Below are positions 44,076 to 51,393 of a stretch of 64,000 bases of DNA, piece after piece. This stretch comes from an uncultured Bacteroidales bacterium (GTDB lineage: Bacteria > Bacteroidota > Bacteroidia > Bacteroidales > UBA932). The notes beneath the pieces were generated by a model that saw only the letters and a list, made by a program, of their open reading frames with translations, was not told the DNA's origin and searched no databases. The DNA is taken from assembly GCA_944323445.1 (NCBI GenBank), contig CALUSM010000001.1, positions 149,420-213,419 of the forward strand, given 5' to 3'. A program made the position numbers and the translations under genes. Every line of letters begins with the position of its first letter. The stretch's first letter is position 1.

Positions 44076-45089
44076 CTAAAGTTTGATGGCGAAGCGCTTG
44101 AGCCGCGAGTCGAGCATCTCTTCCGGGACGATGTGTCTGATGCAGCCGGCGATGACGTTGAGCAGGCGTTCGCGGACAAAGTCCTCGCGGATGACGAGGG
44201 AGACTTCGCGGACTGGGACGCAGGTGGGGCAGCCGGGGGACGGGATGCCGCCTGAGGTGGCAATGTCAGTAGCCGGTGCCCCGCCGTTCTGCCGGACGAT
44301 GGGCCTGAGGTTTCCGCGCTGCTCTTCGGTGAGGAATGCGGCGTGCAGCTCGGGGATGACGGTGTAGCCGCCGTTAGTGTCCACTATCCGCACGAGGGTG
44401 TCTATGCTGCCGGCCTGGTATTCGGTGCGGGTCCGGCGCCGGCTGTGGCAGAAGTTGAAGACCTGGCTGCGGAGGCAGTGGCCCTCCTCGAGGATCCACA
44501 GACGGTCGGAGGCCAGGCGGTCGGCCGGCACTTCGCTCAGGGCGTGCAGCTCGTCGGACGGGGAGATGTACGCCACGAATTTCTCATAGTACAATGGTAT
44601 TTCCAGCAGGCCCTTCTGCTCCAGCGGGGTGGCCAGGATGGCCATGTCAATCTCCGCCGTCAGCAGTTTCTCCACTATGAAGCGGGTGCGCATCTCGGAC
44701 ACACGCAGATGTATGGACGGGTGCTCTTCGTGCATCCTCCGGAAGAGTCCGGGGAGGATGTAGGGGGCAATGGTCGGGATGATGCCCATGACGGCCTCTC
44801 CGCTCTCGTCGCCCTTCTCGACGGCGACCAGCTCCTCGATCTGCGAGGCATTGTGCAGGGTCACCCGGGCCTGGGCGATGATCTTCTCTCCGAGGGCGGT
44901 GGGCCGGACGGGATGGGCTCCGCGGTCAAATATGGTCACGTCCAGGGCGGTCTCTATGCTGCGGATGCCCGCGCTGAGGGTCGGCTGGGTGACGCCGCAG
45001 GCTTCGGCGGCCCGGACGAAGTTGCGGTGGGTGTCCACTGCGACGATGTAGCGCAGGGCGGTAAGGCTGAGATTGGTGTCTGTCTTCAT
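44076..45089 (-). CDS. oxyR: Hydrogen peroxide-sensing regulator OxyR
   Basis: Protein of 337 residues of the LysR family. An N-terminal winged helix (residues 1-65, ALRYIVAVDTHRNFVRAAEAC) is followed by the sensor domain. The two redox cysteines are Cys 205 (EEGHCLRSQVFNFC) and Cys 214, at the same spacing as in enterobacterial OxyR. An insertion near residues 267-291 adds a CPTC pair (Cys 287, 290) just before the conserved VPVREVSLVI. It diverges from the peroxiredoxin gene and has an OxyR-type box over its own promoter, so it should repress itself and activate its neighbour. Confidence 0.93.
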   Translation of the reverse strand: MKTDTNLSLTALRYIVAVDTHRNFVRAAEACGVTQPTLSAGIRSIETALDVTIFDRGAHPVRPTALGEKIIAQARVTLHNASQIEELVAVEKGDESGEAVMGIIPTIAPYILPGLFRRMHEEHPSIHLRVSEMRTRFIVEKLLTAEIDMAILATPLEQKGLLEIPLYYEKFVAYISPSDELHALSEVPADRLASDRLWILEEGHCLRSQVFNFCHSRRRTRTEYQAGSIDTLVRIVDTNGGYTVIPELHAAFLTEEQRGNLRPIVRQNGGAPATDIATSGGIPSPGCPTCVPVREVSLVIREDFVRERLLNVIAGCIRHIVPEEMLDSRLKRFAIKL

Positions 45090-45097
45090 ACTGCTGG

Positions 45098-45117
45098 CAA
45101 ATATAGAAATTATCTAT
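45098..45117 (-). promoter_or_regulatory. oxyR promoter overlapped by an OxyR-type operator
   Basis: TATATTTG at 45098-45105 (minus strand) is 8 nt before ATG 45089. Overlapping it, ATAG-N7-CTAT at 45103-45117 is a perfect half of the OxyR consensus; a second, weaker half follows within 22 nt. Confidence 0.6.
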
Positions 45118-45161
45118 GAGAATATAAAAAATATCGATTTGATTTATCAAAACCGCCGCCA

Positions 45162-45169
45162 TATCTTTG
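45162..45169 (+). promoter_or_regulatory. TAnnTTTG promoter of the peroxiredoxin-thioredoxin unit
   Basis: TATCTTTG 50 nt before ATG 45220 and about 45 nt downstream of the OxyR-type box, which fits activation from upstream. Confidence 0.65.
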
Positions 45170-45219
45170 CACCGTAAAACAAAACACAACGGAATATTAA
45201 TCATTAAAAAGTAATAGTT

Positions 45220-45957
45220 ATGGACAGCAACAACAACATTCAGACTCAGACACAGCAGCAGTATTATCCCATGCCCCGCATCGGCGACCAGGCCCCCGCT
45301 TTCGAGGCCGTGACCACCCAGGGCCGGATAAAGTTTCCCGAGGATTTCAAGGGCAAATGGAAGATCCTCTTCAGCCATCCCGCCGACTTCACCCCCGTCT
45401 GCACCTCCGAGTTCATGACCTTCGCCTCCCGCGCCGCCGAGTTCGAGGCCCTGGGTGCCCAGCTCATCGGCCTCTCCGTGGACGGACTCTACAGCCACAT
45501 CGCCTGGCTGCGCACCATCCAGGAGAAGATTCAGTACAAGGGCATGAAGAACGTCGAGGTGAAGTTCCCCCTGATCGAGGACATCACCATGGACATCGCC
45601 CGCAAGTACGGCATGATCCAGCCCGGTGAGAGTGCCACCCAGGCCGTCCGCGCCGTCTTCTTCATCGATCCGAAGAACGTAATCCGCACCATTATCTACT
45701 ATCCCCTCTCGCTTGGCAGGAATTTTGATGAGCTCAAGAGAGTGCTGATAGGCCTGCAGACCGCCGATGAGTTCGGTGTCGCCCTGCCCGCCGACTGGCA
45801 ACCCGGAGACGAGGTGATAGTGCCCACGGCCGGTTCCTGCGGAGTGGCCAAGAGCCGCATGGACGGAGACGACAAGGACCTGAAGTGCTACGACTGGTTC
45901 TTCTGCACCCGTCAGCTCCCCAAGGAGAAGATAGAGGACAAAATTTACAGAAAATAA
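45220..45957 (+). CDS. Peroxiredoxin, Prx6-type (archaeal-like, multiple Cys)
   Basis: Protein of 245 residues. It reduces hydrogen peroxide and organic peroxides. The peroxidatic Cys is residue 61 (PADFTPVCTSEF); SVDGLYSHIAWLRTI fits the Prx6 group. Three more cysteines lie near the end (SCGV, KCYDWFFCTRQL), as in archaeal two- or three-Cys members where they resolve the sulfenic acid. A Gln/Asn-rich front of about 16 residues precedes the domain. The stop overlaps the thioredoxin start (TAATG), so the reductant is made together with it. Confidence 0.92.
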   Translation: MDSNNNIQTQTQQQYYPMPRIGDQAPAFEAVTTQGRIKFPEDFKGKWKILFSHPADFTPVCTSEFMTFASRAAEFEALGAQLIGLSVDGLYSHIAWLRTIQEKIQYKGMKNVEVKFPLIEDITMDIARKYGMIQPGESATQAVRAVFFIDPKNVIRTIIYYPLSLGRNFDELKRVLIGLQTADEFGVALPADWQPGDEVIVPTAGSCGVAKSRMDGDDKDLKCYDWFFCTRQLPKEKIEDKIYRK

Positions 45958-46430
45958 TGAAACGGATAGCGACAACACTGCTTATGGCCGGAACCCTGCT
46001 TCTGTCCGCCCTGCCTCTGACGGCATACGGACAGGAGAGGGAGTCCGGAAAAAACGAGGAAAAAATGGAAACAGGAACAATACATCTGACCAAAGCGGAA
46101 TTTCTGCAGAAAGTGTGGAACTACGAGGCCAATTCCCAGGCCTGGAAATACGAGGGAACCAAGCCCGCCATCGTGGACTTCTTCGCCACCTGGTGCGGTC
46201 CCTGCAAGGCCCTGAGTCCCGTGCTCGAGGAACTGGCCAAAGAGTACGGTGACAGGCTCGTAATCTACAAGGTGGACGTGGATCAGGAGCGTGAGCTCGC
46301 CGGAGCCTTCGGAGTCCGCTCGGTGCCCACCCTGCTCTTCATCCCCGCCGACGGGGATCCGTCGATGAGCCCGGGTGCTCCGTCAAAAGCCCAGTTGAAA
46401 CAGATTATCGACGAGCATCTGCTGAAATAA
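45957..46430 (+). CDS. Exported thioredoxin
   Basis: Protein of 157 residues from ATG 45957, which overlaps the peroxiredoxin stop. A signal peptide (about 25 residues, ending near AYGQ) precedes a thioredoxin fold with DFFATWCGPCKALSP and the cis-Pro VRSVPTLLF. The signal peptide makes it periplasmic, so it may not be the direct reductant of the cytoplasmic peroxiredoxin. A terminator follows. Confidence 0.9.
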   Translation: MKRIATTLLMAGTLLLSALPLTAYGQERESGKNEEKMETGTIHLTKAEFLQKVWNYEANSQAWKYEGTKPAIVDFFATWCGPCKALSPVLEELAKEYGDRLVIYKVDVDQERELAGAFGVRSVPTLLFIPADGDPSMSPGAPSKAQLKQIIDEHLLK

Positions 46431-46468
46431 TTGACCCCAGCGGGCGATCCGTAAAAACATGAAGGAAG

Positions 46469-46497
46469 GCCGTGCCGGAATCCCGGTGCGGCTTTTT
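46469..46497 (+). terminator. Rho-independent terminator after thioredoxin
   Basis: GCCGTGCCGG pairs with CCGGTGCGGC (two G-T pairs) over AATC, followed by TTTTT. Confidence 0.88.
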
Positions 46498-46499
46498 CC

Positions 46500-46664
46500 G
46501 TAAGTACTGCAGCAGGGGTGTTTTGTAAACGCTCAGTGATCAGTTAGTTACAAAACAGAGTGTTCTTGCGGGTGGCTTCGAACCCGACTAAAGTTACTCG
46601 TTGTTTTTGGAATGTCTTGATTTACAAGCCTTTCCGGAAATGGGTGCTCGCCTGCTTACCGTTG
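46500..46664. repeat. Dispersed intergenic repeat, copy A
   Basis: About 165 bp. The left side has GTAAG, then GGGTGTTTTGTAA-CGCTCAGTGATCAG; the right end reads TGGGTGCTCGCCTGCTTACCGTTG. It fills the gap between convergent thioredoxin and porin genes. It shares blocks with copies B, C and D. Confidence 0.6.
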
Positions 46665-46672
46665 GCCTTGCC

Positions 46673-47776
46673 TCAGAAGCCGACCTGGAGCTGCGTGATG
46701 ATCATGTGCGAGGAGGGGATGCCGCTGTAGACCCCTTGGCTGTTACTGGAACGCTGCTGGTAGACGTACTGCGCCTGGAGCCGGCATTTGCGGTAGAAGT
46801 TCCACTGCAGTCCGAAGATGTAGCTGCACTGCCAGTCGCTCAGGGCGATATTCCGGTCCAGATAATCCACCGATGCCACGATGTCGAGAAAATGAGTGGC
46901 GGAGCCCACGAGGGTGGCGTAGGCGCCCCGGCTCTTGACGGATGCGTCGAGACCTTCCATGTATTCGCTCCTGAGATACATCGGTCCTGCCTCCATTTCC
47001 AGACCTGCGCTCCACCGGTCCCTGCGGTATGTCTCCCCGGCCTTGAATGTCCCGTAGGGGCTATCCGCCTTTGCGGTGCCCTCTCCGAAGTAGACGGAGC
47101 CGTGCACTTTGAGGAAGCTGACCGGCCTGAGGGCGAGGCTTGCCACTACGTCCTTCCGGTTGTTGGTCTCGGCCGTGTTGGACGGCTCACCGCTGAAGAC
47201 GCCGACCCTGTATTCTATCAGATTGTGGTTGTCCTTGCCTATTTTCAGAAATTCTCCTCCCACTTCCAGTCCCAGGTCCCTGCCGGCTCCCGCACCGAAG
47301 CATACGTCCGAGCCGTCGATACCAGCGAGATACTGGACTGCCTGGGCGCCCTTTATTATTTCCAGGACGGAGGGAGACATATTGCTCTCAATCGTGAAAG
47401 GGGTCTTGTACTGCCCGAGGCGGATGTAGAACGCATCTACCGGACGGTATCTGACGAAGAGCTCATGCAGCTTGAATTTGGACACGTCGGCCATGAAGTA
47501 GAGGTCCAGATGCCTGATCGGCTTGACATCGGCGATGATCATTGCCCTGTACAGACTGAACTTGTTGAAGGCCCCGTCATGTGCCATGTCGTAGGTGTCG
47601 TACTGGTATCCGGCCTGGGCATAGCCGCTTACGCTTACCTTTTCCGAAAGGAAACGGACCAGCTTGCTGTCCTTCCGGTCATCTGTTACGGTGCTGAGGG
47701 TGTCGGTGGCCGCAGAGGAGCTGATGCATGCAGCGGCGGTCAGGATCAGGGTGAGGATGGTGGCCTTGAGGTGCAT
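46673..47776 (-). CDS. OprP-type outer-membrane porin
   Basis: Protein of 367 residues from ATG 47776 with a signal peptide (LILTAAACISSSAA). The mature protein is a chain of alternating aromatic beta strands (SGYAQAGYQYDTYD, LDLYFMADVSKFKL, IRLGQYKTPF) and ends with a C-terminal Phe (QLQVGF), the outer-membrane insertion signal. IRLGQYKTPF is typical of phosphate-selective porin O/P families in Bacteroidota. The transported solute is not evident. Confidence 0.82.
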   Translation of the reverse strand: MHLKATILTLILTAAACISSSAATDTLSTVTDDRKDSKLVRFLSEKVSVSGYAQAGYQYDTYDMAHDGAFNKFSLYRAMIIADVKPIRHLDLYFMADVSKFKLHELFVRYRPVDAFYIRLGQYKTPFTIESNMSPSVLEIIKGAQAVQYLAGIDGSDVCFGAGAGRDLGLEVGGEFLKIGKDNHNLIEYRVGVFSGEPSNTAETNNRKDVVASLALRPVSFLKVHGSVYFGEGTAKADSPYGTFKAGETYRRDRWSAGLEMEAGPMYLRSEYMEGLDASVKSRGAYATLVGSATHFLDIVASVDYLDRNIALSDWQCSYIFGLQWNFYRKCRLQAQYVYQQRSSNSQGVYSGIPSSHMIITQLQVGF

Positions 47777-47829
47777 GGCTGTAGTGTGTTGTAGCTGAGT
47801 TGATGAATCGGTTTCGTGTTTTAGGGCGG

Positions 47830-47837
47830 CAAAAATA
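47830..47837 (-). promoter_or_regulatory. TAnnTTTG promoter of the porin gene
   Basis: TATTTTTG on the minus strand, 53 nt before ATG 47776. Confidence 0.5.
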
Positions 47838-47874
47838 GGAAAAGACTCCGGAATATGCAACAGCCCTGCCGGCC

Positions 47875-48939
47875 CTAAATCCTCAGCCGTCCGAGGCGGA
47901 GCCTGCCGTCAGTGTCCGTGACTATGGCGTAGACGGTGCCTTCCGCCTCGTCGCAGCACAGCCTGTTGATGCTCAGGCCGGTCTTGATCAGTTCTAAAGG
48001 CCGTCCGTCCCAGTCGAAGACGGCGATGCGGGTGAAGAGCGGATGGTCCTCGGGCATGAATTTGATTATGTTGATGCCGTCGTATGCGGTGTAGATTCTC
48101 TCATTCCCGGCGTAGATGTCCTGAAAGCCGAGTCTGGACCGGTCCGTGTGTTCGTAGTGATGGTTGCGGCTGTGGCGCAGCAGGATCTTCACGAGCGGCT
48201 CGATGTAGTAGTTGAGGCTCCTGAGCCGGAGCGTGTCCCCGATGTCGTAAGTCTCCAGGATGGCTCCCCTCCATGTCCCGAAGACTGCCCGGCTGCCGTC
48301 GGGCGAGATGTCGCCGCGGGAGGAGCGGTAGACGCATTCTCCTAAGTACGGATTCTCAATGGGATGAATGTCGCAGGCGGCGGTGATTCTGCCCTGAGCC
48401 TTGTCGTACAGTTCCAGCCGGGATGTCCCGGTGAGGGAGTCGGTATAGCTGTTGTTGTGGTACAGGTACCGGTCTCCGAGGTCCCAGGTCCTGAGATTGC
48501 TTCCGGGCAGCAGGACCGGACTCTGGCTGACGGTTGGAGTCTCCTCGTCCAGCATGTCGTTTACGCTGAAGACCAGCTCTGTCTCCAGCAGACCGTCGAT
48601 ATACCGCATCCGGTCGTCCATAAGGGTGGTCATGGCGTATCCGTAGTAATTCCGGCCCGGGTCCTTGCCGAACTGGATGGAACCGGTCACTTTCTCTCCG
48701 CTGGTTTTGTCGAATATGTGGAACGTGTTGCCGCTCAGGGTGTCGTGTCCGCAGACCAGCAGGTAAGGGCCGTATACGTAGATGTCCCCGGCGTCCCGCA
48801 GGGTCAGCGGCTCTCCGATGAACTCGAAGCGGGCGCTCCGCTCTGTGGGGAATTCGGGCTCCCGGTATCTGTCCGAGCCGCCGCAGCCGGTCAGGAGCAG
48901 GACTGTCATCAGAAGTGCGGGTGTGAGCAGACGTTTCAT
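47875..48939 (-). CDS. Lipoprotein with predicted six-bladed beta-propeller (BF3164-like)
   Basis: Protein of 354 residues from ATG 48939 with a lipobox (VLLLTGCGG). Repeated strands of similar length (GDIYVYGPYLLVCGHD, FHIFDKTSGEKV, RISPDG-type GDISPDGSRAVFGTW, IAVFDWDGRPLELI) fit the BF3164-like/6-bladed propeller proteins of Bacteroidota. Most members have no known function. It is likely anchored in the outer membrane. Confidence 0.7.
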   Translation of the reverse strand: MKRLLTPALLMTVLLLTGCGGSDRYREPEFPTERSARFEFIGEPLTLRDAGDIYVYGPYLLVCGHDTLSGNTFHIFDKTSGEKVTGSIQFGKDPGRNYYGYAMTTLMDDRMRYIDGLLETELVFSVNDMLDEETPTVSQSPVLLPGSNLRTWDLGDRYLYHNNSYTDSLTGTSRLELYDKAQGRITAACDIHPIENPYLGECVYRSSRGDISPDGSRAVFGTWRGAILETYDIGDTLRLRSLNYYIEPLVKILLRHSRNHHYEHTDRSRLGFQDIYAGNERIYTAYDGINIIKFMPEDHPLFTRIAVFDWDGRPLELIKTGLSINRLCCDEAEGTVYAIVTDTDGRLRLGRLRI

Positions 48940-48960
48940 GGCAATTTCCTTGTTATTCGC

Positions 48961-48968
48961 CAAATTTA
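48961..48968 (-). promoter_or_regulatory. TAnnTTTG promoter of the propeller lipoprotein
   Basis: TAAATTTG on the minus strand, 21 nt before ATG 48939. Confidence 0.6.
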
Positions 48969-48982
48969 GTGATTATTTTCCA

Positions 48983-48990
48983 TATTTTCG
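48983..48990 (+). promoter_or_regulatory. Promoter of the ATP-grasp-like gene
   Basis: TATTTTCG ends 4 nt before ATG 48995; a near-leaderless message is expected. Confidence 0.5.
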
Positions 48991-48994
48991 CGTC

Positions 48995-49531
48995 ATGGAA
49001 AAAAGAGGTCTGCTGATATACCCCTCGACGACTCCCCGGGGGAACAATGCTTTCGGCTGGTTCCGGGAGGCGGCCGCCCGCCACGGGATGTCGGTCGAGG
49101 TGCTGTTCTACGACGCTCCGGCGGCTGAGGCTCCCTCGGGCGCTCCGGCCTGGAAGCCGGATTTTGTGCTGATGCGGGGGTACAATATCGCCCTGTCGCG
49201 GTGGTATGAGGCACAGGGTGTGCCGGTGCCCGGGGCATTGTCCCGGGGAATCAGTGAGTTCGGGGAGATGCCGGAGGAGGTCCGCCGCGGCTGTGTGCCG
49301 GTGCTGCAGGAGTTCGTGGCCACGAGCAGCGGACGGGACATCCGGGTGTGGGTGACGGGGGACGAGGTGGCCGGTCATGTGCTGCGGTACAATCCCTTGA
49401 GCTTCAAGTCCAATTTCGCCGCCGGTGACTGTGGCTTCAAGGTCTGCGAGGTCAACGGCAACGCGGGCTTCCGCACCGCCTCGGCCGACATTCCCGATGC
49501 GCTGTTCCGCAATCTCGCCCGCGTCCTGTGA
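48995..49531 (+). CDS. Compact RimK/ATP-grasp-like protein with internal losses
   Basis: Protein of 178 residues from ATG 48995. The end matches the RimK-type ATP-grasp core (PVLQEFVATSSGRDIRVWVTGDEVAGHVLRY, read in two parts; FKSNFAAGD; VCEVNGNAGFRT), including the Glu and Asn that bind the second metal. But the usual protein is near 280-300 residues. Here the central ATP lid and the stretch between SNFAAGD and VCEVNGN are missing. It may be a degenerate gene under decay or a trimmed form. It is a single-gene unit, and converges on the RAYT gene. Confidence 0.65.
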   Translation: MEKRGLLIYPSTTPRGNNAFGWFREAAARHGMSVEVLFYDAPAAEAPSGAPAWKPDFVLMRGYNIALSRWYEAQGVPVPGALSRGISEFGEMPEEVRRGCVPVLQEFVATSSGRDIRVWVTGDEVAGHVLRYNPLSFKSNFAAGDCGFKVCEVNGNAGFRTASADIPDALFRNLARVL

Positions 49532-49596
49532 CCAACCCGTGCGTCCTGAGATGGCCGGGAGTATCCCTGTTCTGCAATCTTGCCCACACCCTCTGG

Positions 49597-49768
49597 CAAT
49601 GGAAAGCAGTGCGGCAGGGTGCTTTTGCAAACACTCAGTGATCAGCGTGTTACGGTAAGGATGTGATCTTTTCGGGATGTTGTGAGGGGGCGGAAAGATC
49701 ATGCGTGATTCGCATTGTTATGAATGTCAATGTTTTGCAAAATAGGGGTGCGTCACATCTTACCGTTG
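49597..49768. repeat. Dispersed intergenic repeat, copy B (beside the RAYT gene)
   Basis: About 170 bp. Left: CAATGGAAAGCAG, then GGGTGCTTTTGCAAA-CTCAGTGATCAG; right: AGGGGTGCGTCACATCTTACCGTTG. A central hairpin GATCTTTTCG/CGGAAAGATC is visible. It lies 34 nt past the 3' end of the transposase gene. Confidence 0.65.
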
Positions 49769-49802
49769 TGGGAACCGGCGGCTCTGAGCCGGATTTGGGC
49801 TT

Positions 49803-50741
49803 CTATCCTTGAGGGTTGTGATCCTGGCTGTTCTGAGCCGGACCGTTCTGCTCCGGACTGTGCTGGCCTGGAGCGCTTTGGCCGGGATGGAAGACTTGTC
49901 CGAGCAGACTGATGCTGGTGTGGGTGAGGCGTGCCAGCTGCTTGATGCCCAGACCGTATTGTTTACGGAGGATGTCTGCCAGCTGATACTTCTCGTCTAT
50001 GCTGAGCGCATCGGGAGAAGACTTGCTGAATATTTCGATGCAGAGGTTCGTGACGGTGGAGGCCATCTCGCTGTCAGTGTAGCGGGCCCGCCGGAGGATT
50101 CCGGATGTCAGCTCCATCTCCATACTGTCGTTGCGCGAGAGGAAGTAGAGCATCCTGACAGGGCTGTGGAATATCTCCTCGACGGCGCGGTAGTCTACGT
50201 AGCATTTAGGGCAGATGAGTCCGTCGGCCGTTACGGTGTAGTGTCCAGGCAGCTGTCCGCGGGTACGGAACAGTTTCTGCTGCCGCCGCTTGCTCATGTG
50301 CGCGATATCTGTGACCGGCCGGTTGGCTGTCAGCGTGTTGCCGTCGTTGAAATACAGAGGACCGGAGCTCCATCGGTAATGCGTCGGGAGAACGGCCAGT
50401 CCGGCTGCGGGAGGGTTGCGCAAGACGTAGGCAATCGCCCGTTTAAGGTACTCGGTATCGTCAATTTCTTTCATGCAGATGTCTGCGCGGCTCATGTTGG
50501 CCAGAGTGAAAAGTCGCTTCCGGTAGGCCTTGATGAATCCGCCGCAATCCTCTTCGGTGCCGTGGGCTATGAAATGGACGTGATTGTCCATCAGGCAGAA
50601 AGCGTGCATGGATATGTCTCTGTCAGCCATGCATGCCGGAATGCTGTTCATCCCGAAAATGTAATCGGCGTCAGTCTTGAAAATGATTTCTTTTTCCAGT
50701 CCGGCTGTGCAGATGTGCCGGAAATGTTTCTCCTGCTCCAT
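49803..50741 (-). CDS. REP-associated tyrosine transposase (RAYT, Y1_Tnp family)
   Basis: Protein of 312 residues. The Y1_Tnp domain has the HUH pair in LMDNHVHFIAHG (His 54, His 56) and the tyrosine in AYVLRNPPAAGL (Tyr 105). The C-terminal half adds a helix-turn-helix (LADILRKQYGLGIKQLARL). The last 27 residues are Pro/Gln/Asn-rich (HPGQSAPGQHSPEQN). RAYTs cut and move single-stranded palindromic repeats. Two repeat copies flank the gene (49597-49768 and 50805-50975). I see no intact insertion-sequence ends around it, so it is a domesticated or single-copy locus. Confidence 0.88.
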   Translation of the reverse strand: MEQEKHFRHICTAGLEKEIIFKTDADYIFGMNSIPACMADRDISMHAFCLMDNHVHFIAHGTEEDCGGFIKAYRKRLFTLANMSRADICMKEIDDTEYLKRAIAYVLRNPPAAGLAVLPTHYRWSSGPLYFNDGNTLTANRPVTDIAHMSKRRQQKLFRTRGQLPGHYTVTADGLICPKCYVDYRAVEEIFHSPVRMLYFLSRNDSMEMELTSGILRRARYTDSEMASTVTNLCIEIFSKSSPDALSIDEKYQLADILRKQYGLGIKQLARLTHTSISLLGQVFHPGQSAPGQHSPEQNGPAQNSQDHNPQG

Positions 50742-50773
50742 AATCTTTCGCTTCTATCGGTTAATGACTGCCT

Positions 50774-50781
50774 CAAAGTTA
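50774..50781 (-). promoter_or_regulatory. TAnnTTTG promoter of the RAYT gene
   Basis: TAACTTTG on the minus strand, 32 nt before ATG 50741. Confidence 0.55.
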
Positions 50782-50804
50782 GGAATTATATTCAGACTGT
50801 GCAA

Positions 50805-50975
50805 CAATGGTAAGCAGGGACGCGGGTACTTTTTGTAATCGCTCGGAAGTCAGAGGGTTAAGAAAGAGGGGTGTGCTTGCCGGTGGGTTGTGAAGGCGCG
50901 AAAGATTCTCGTTGTGTCGGTAATGCTGTGAAAAATAGTTGATTATGAAAATGGGGTGCGTCAGTACTTACGGTA
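50805..50975. repeat. Dispersed intergenic repeat, copy C (beside the RAYT gene)
   Basis: About 170 bp. Left: CAATGGTAAGCAG, GCGGGTACTTTTTGTAATCGCTC; right: ATGGGGTGCGTCAGTACTTACGGTA. It lies upstream of the transposase promoter. Its left and right ends pair in the inverted sense like the other copies. Confidence 0.65.
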
Positions 50976-51103
50976 AATCTTTCGTAGGCTCGGACGCGGG
51001 TGTTTGCGTGCCTTTCCAGGCGCTAATCAGGGGTATCTTTGCGGATAATCACAAAATTAAGAATGAGACAATCCCATCGGTGCTGTCGAATAGAAAAATT
51101 GTT

Positions 51104-51111
51104 TACCTTTG
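51104..51111 (+). promoter_or_regulatory. TAnnTTTG promoter of the 6S-like RNA
   Basis: TACCTTTG; expected start near 51117. A second match, TATCTTTG, is at 51034-51041. Confidence 0.55.
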
Positions 51112-51116
51112 CAGAG

Positions 51117-51351
51117 CCTTCCGCAGTATTGCGTCAGGCATACATATTGGTGAAAGTGTTTTCGCACTATCCTTCCGAAGAAATCTGACAGTTTCAATGA
51201 ATGCAAGGATAACGACAGCACCATCACTTGTATTGGCTTGTGTATTCGCACAATCGATACGAGTGTGGGGATTGTTTCAGTCTGTTTGCATTCAGGTTTT
51301 GTCAGAACCTCTTCGGAAATAGACGAATCGGCTCCACACTTTCTTTTTTTT
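51117..51351 (+). ncRNA. Structured rod-like RNA, probable 6S RNA
   Basis: No reading frame fits this 400-bp gap. Nested helices close one long rod: GAAAGTGT (51152)/ACACTTTC (51336), TTCCGAAGA (51173)/TCTTCGGAA (51310), TCTGACA (51184)/TGTCAGA (51300), TGAATGCAA (51198)/TTGCATTCA (51286), a large internal loop, ACTTGTAT/ATACGAGT and the tip TTGTG/CACAA. Pairing is perfect except for one wobble in the penultimate helix. A small 5' hairpin (GCCT..CGCA/TGCG..AGGC) precedes, and eight T follow. Closing stem, central bubble and tip match the 6S architecture (RNA that binds RNA polymerase). Homology is inferred from shape only. Confidence 0.65.
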
Positions 51352-51393
51352 AAATGCTGCTTAGGAGTCAGGCGGCAAGCAAAAACAGCTTAT

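Noticed and set aside
50939..51322. Plus-strand frame of 127 codons over the structured RNA
   Set aside because: It crosses repeat copy C and the 6S-like RNA, has no family look and no promoter at its start.
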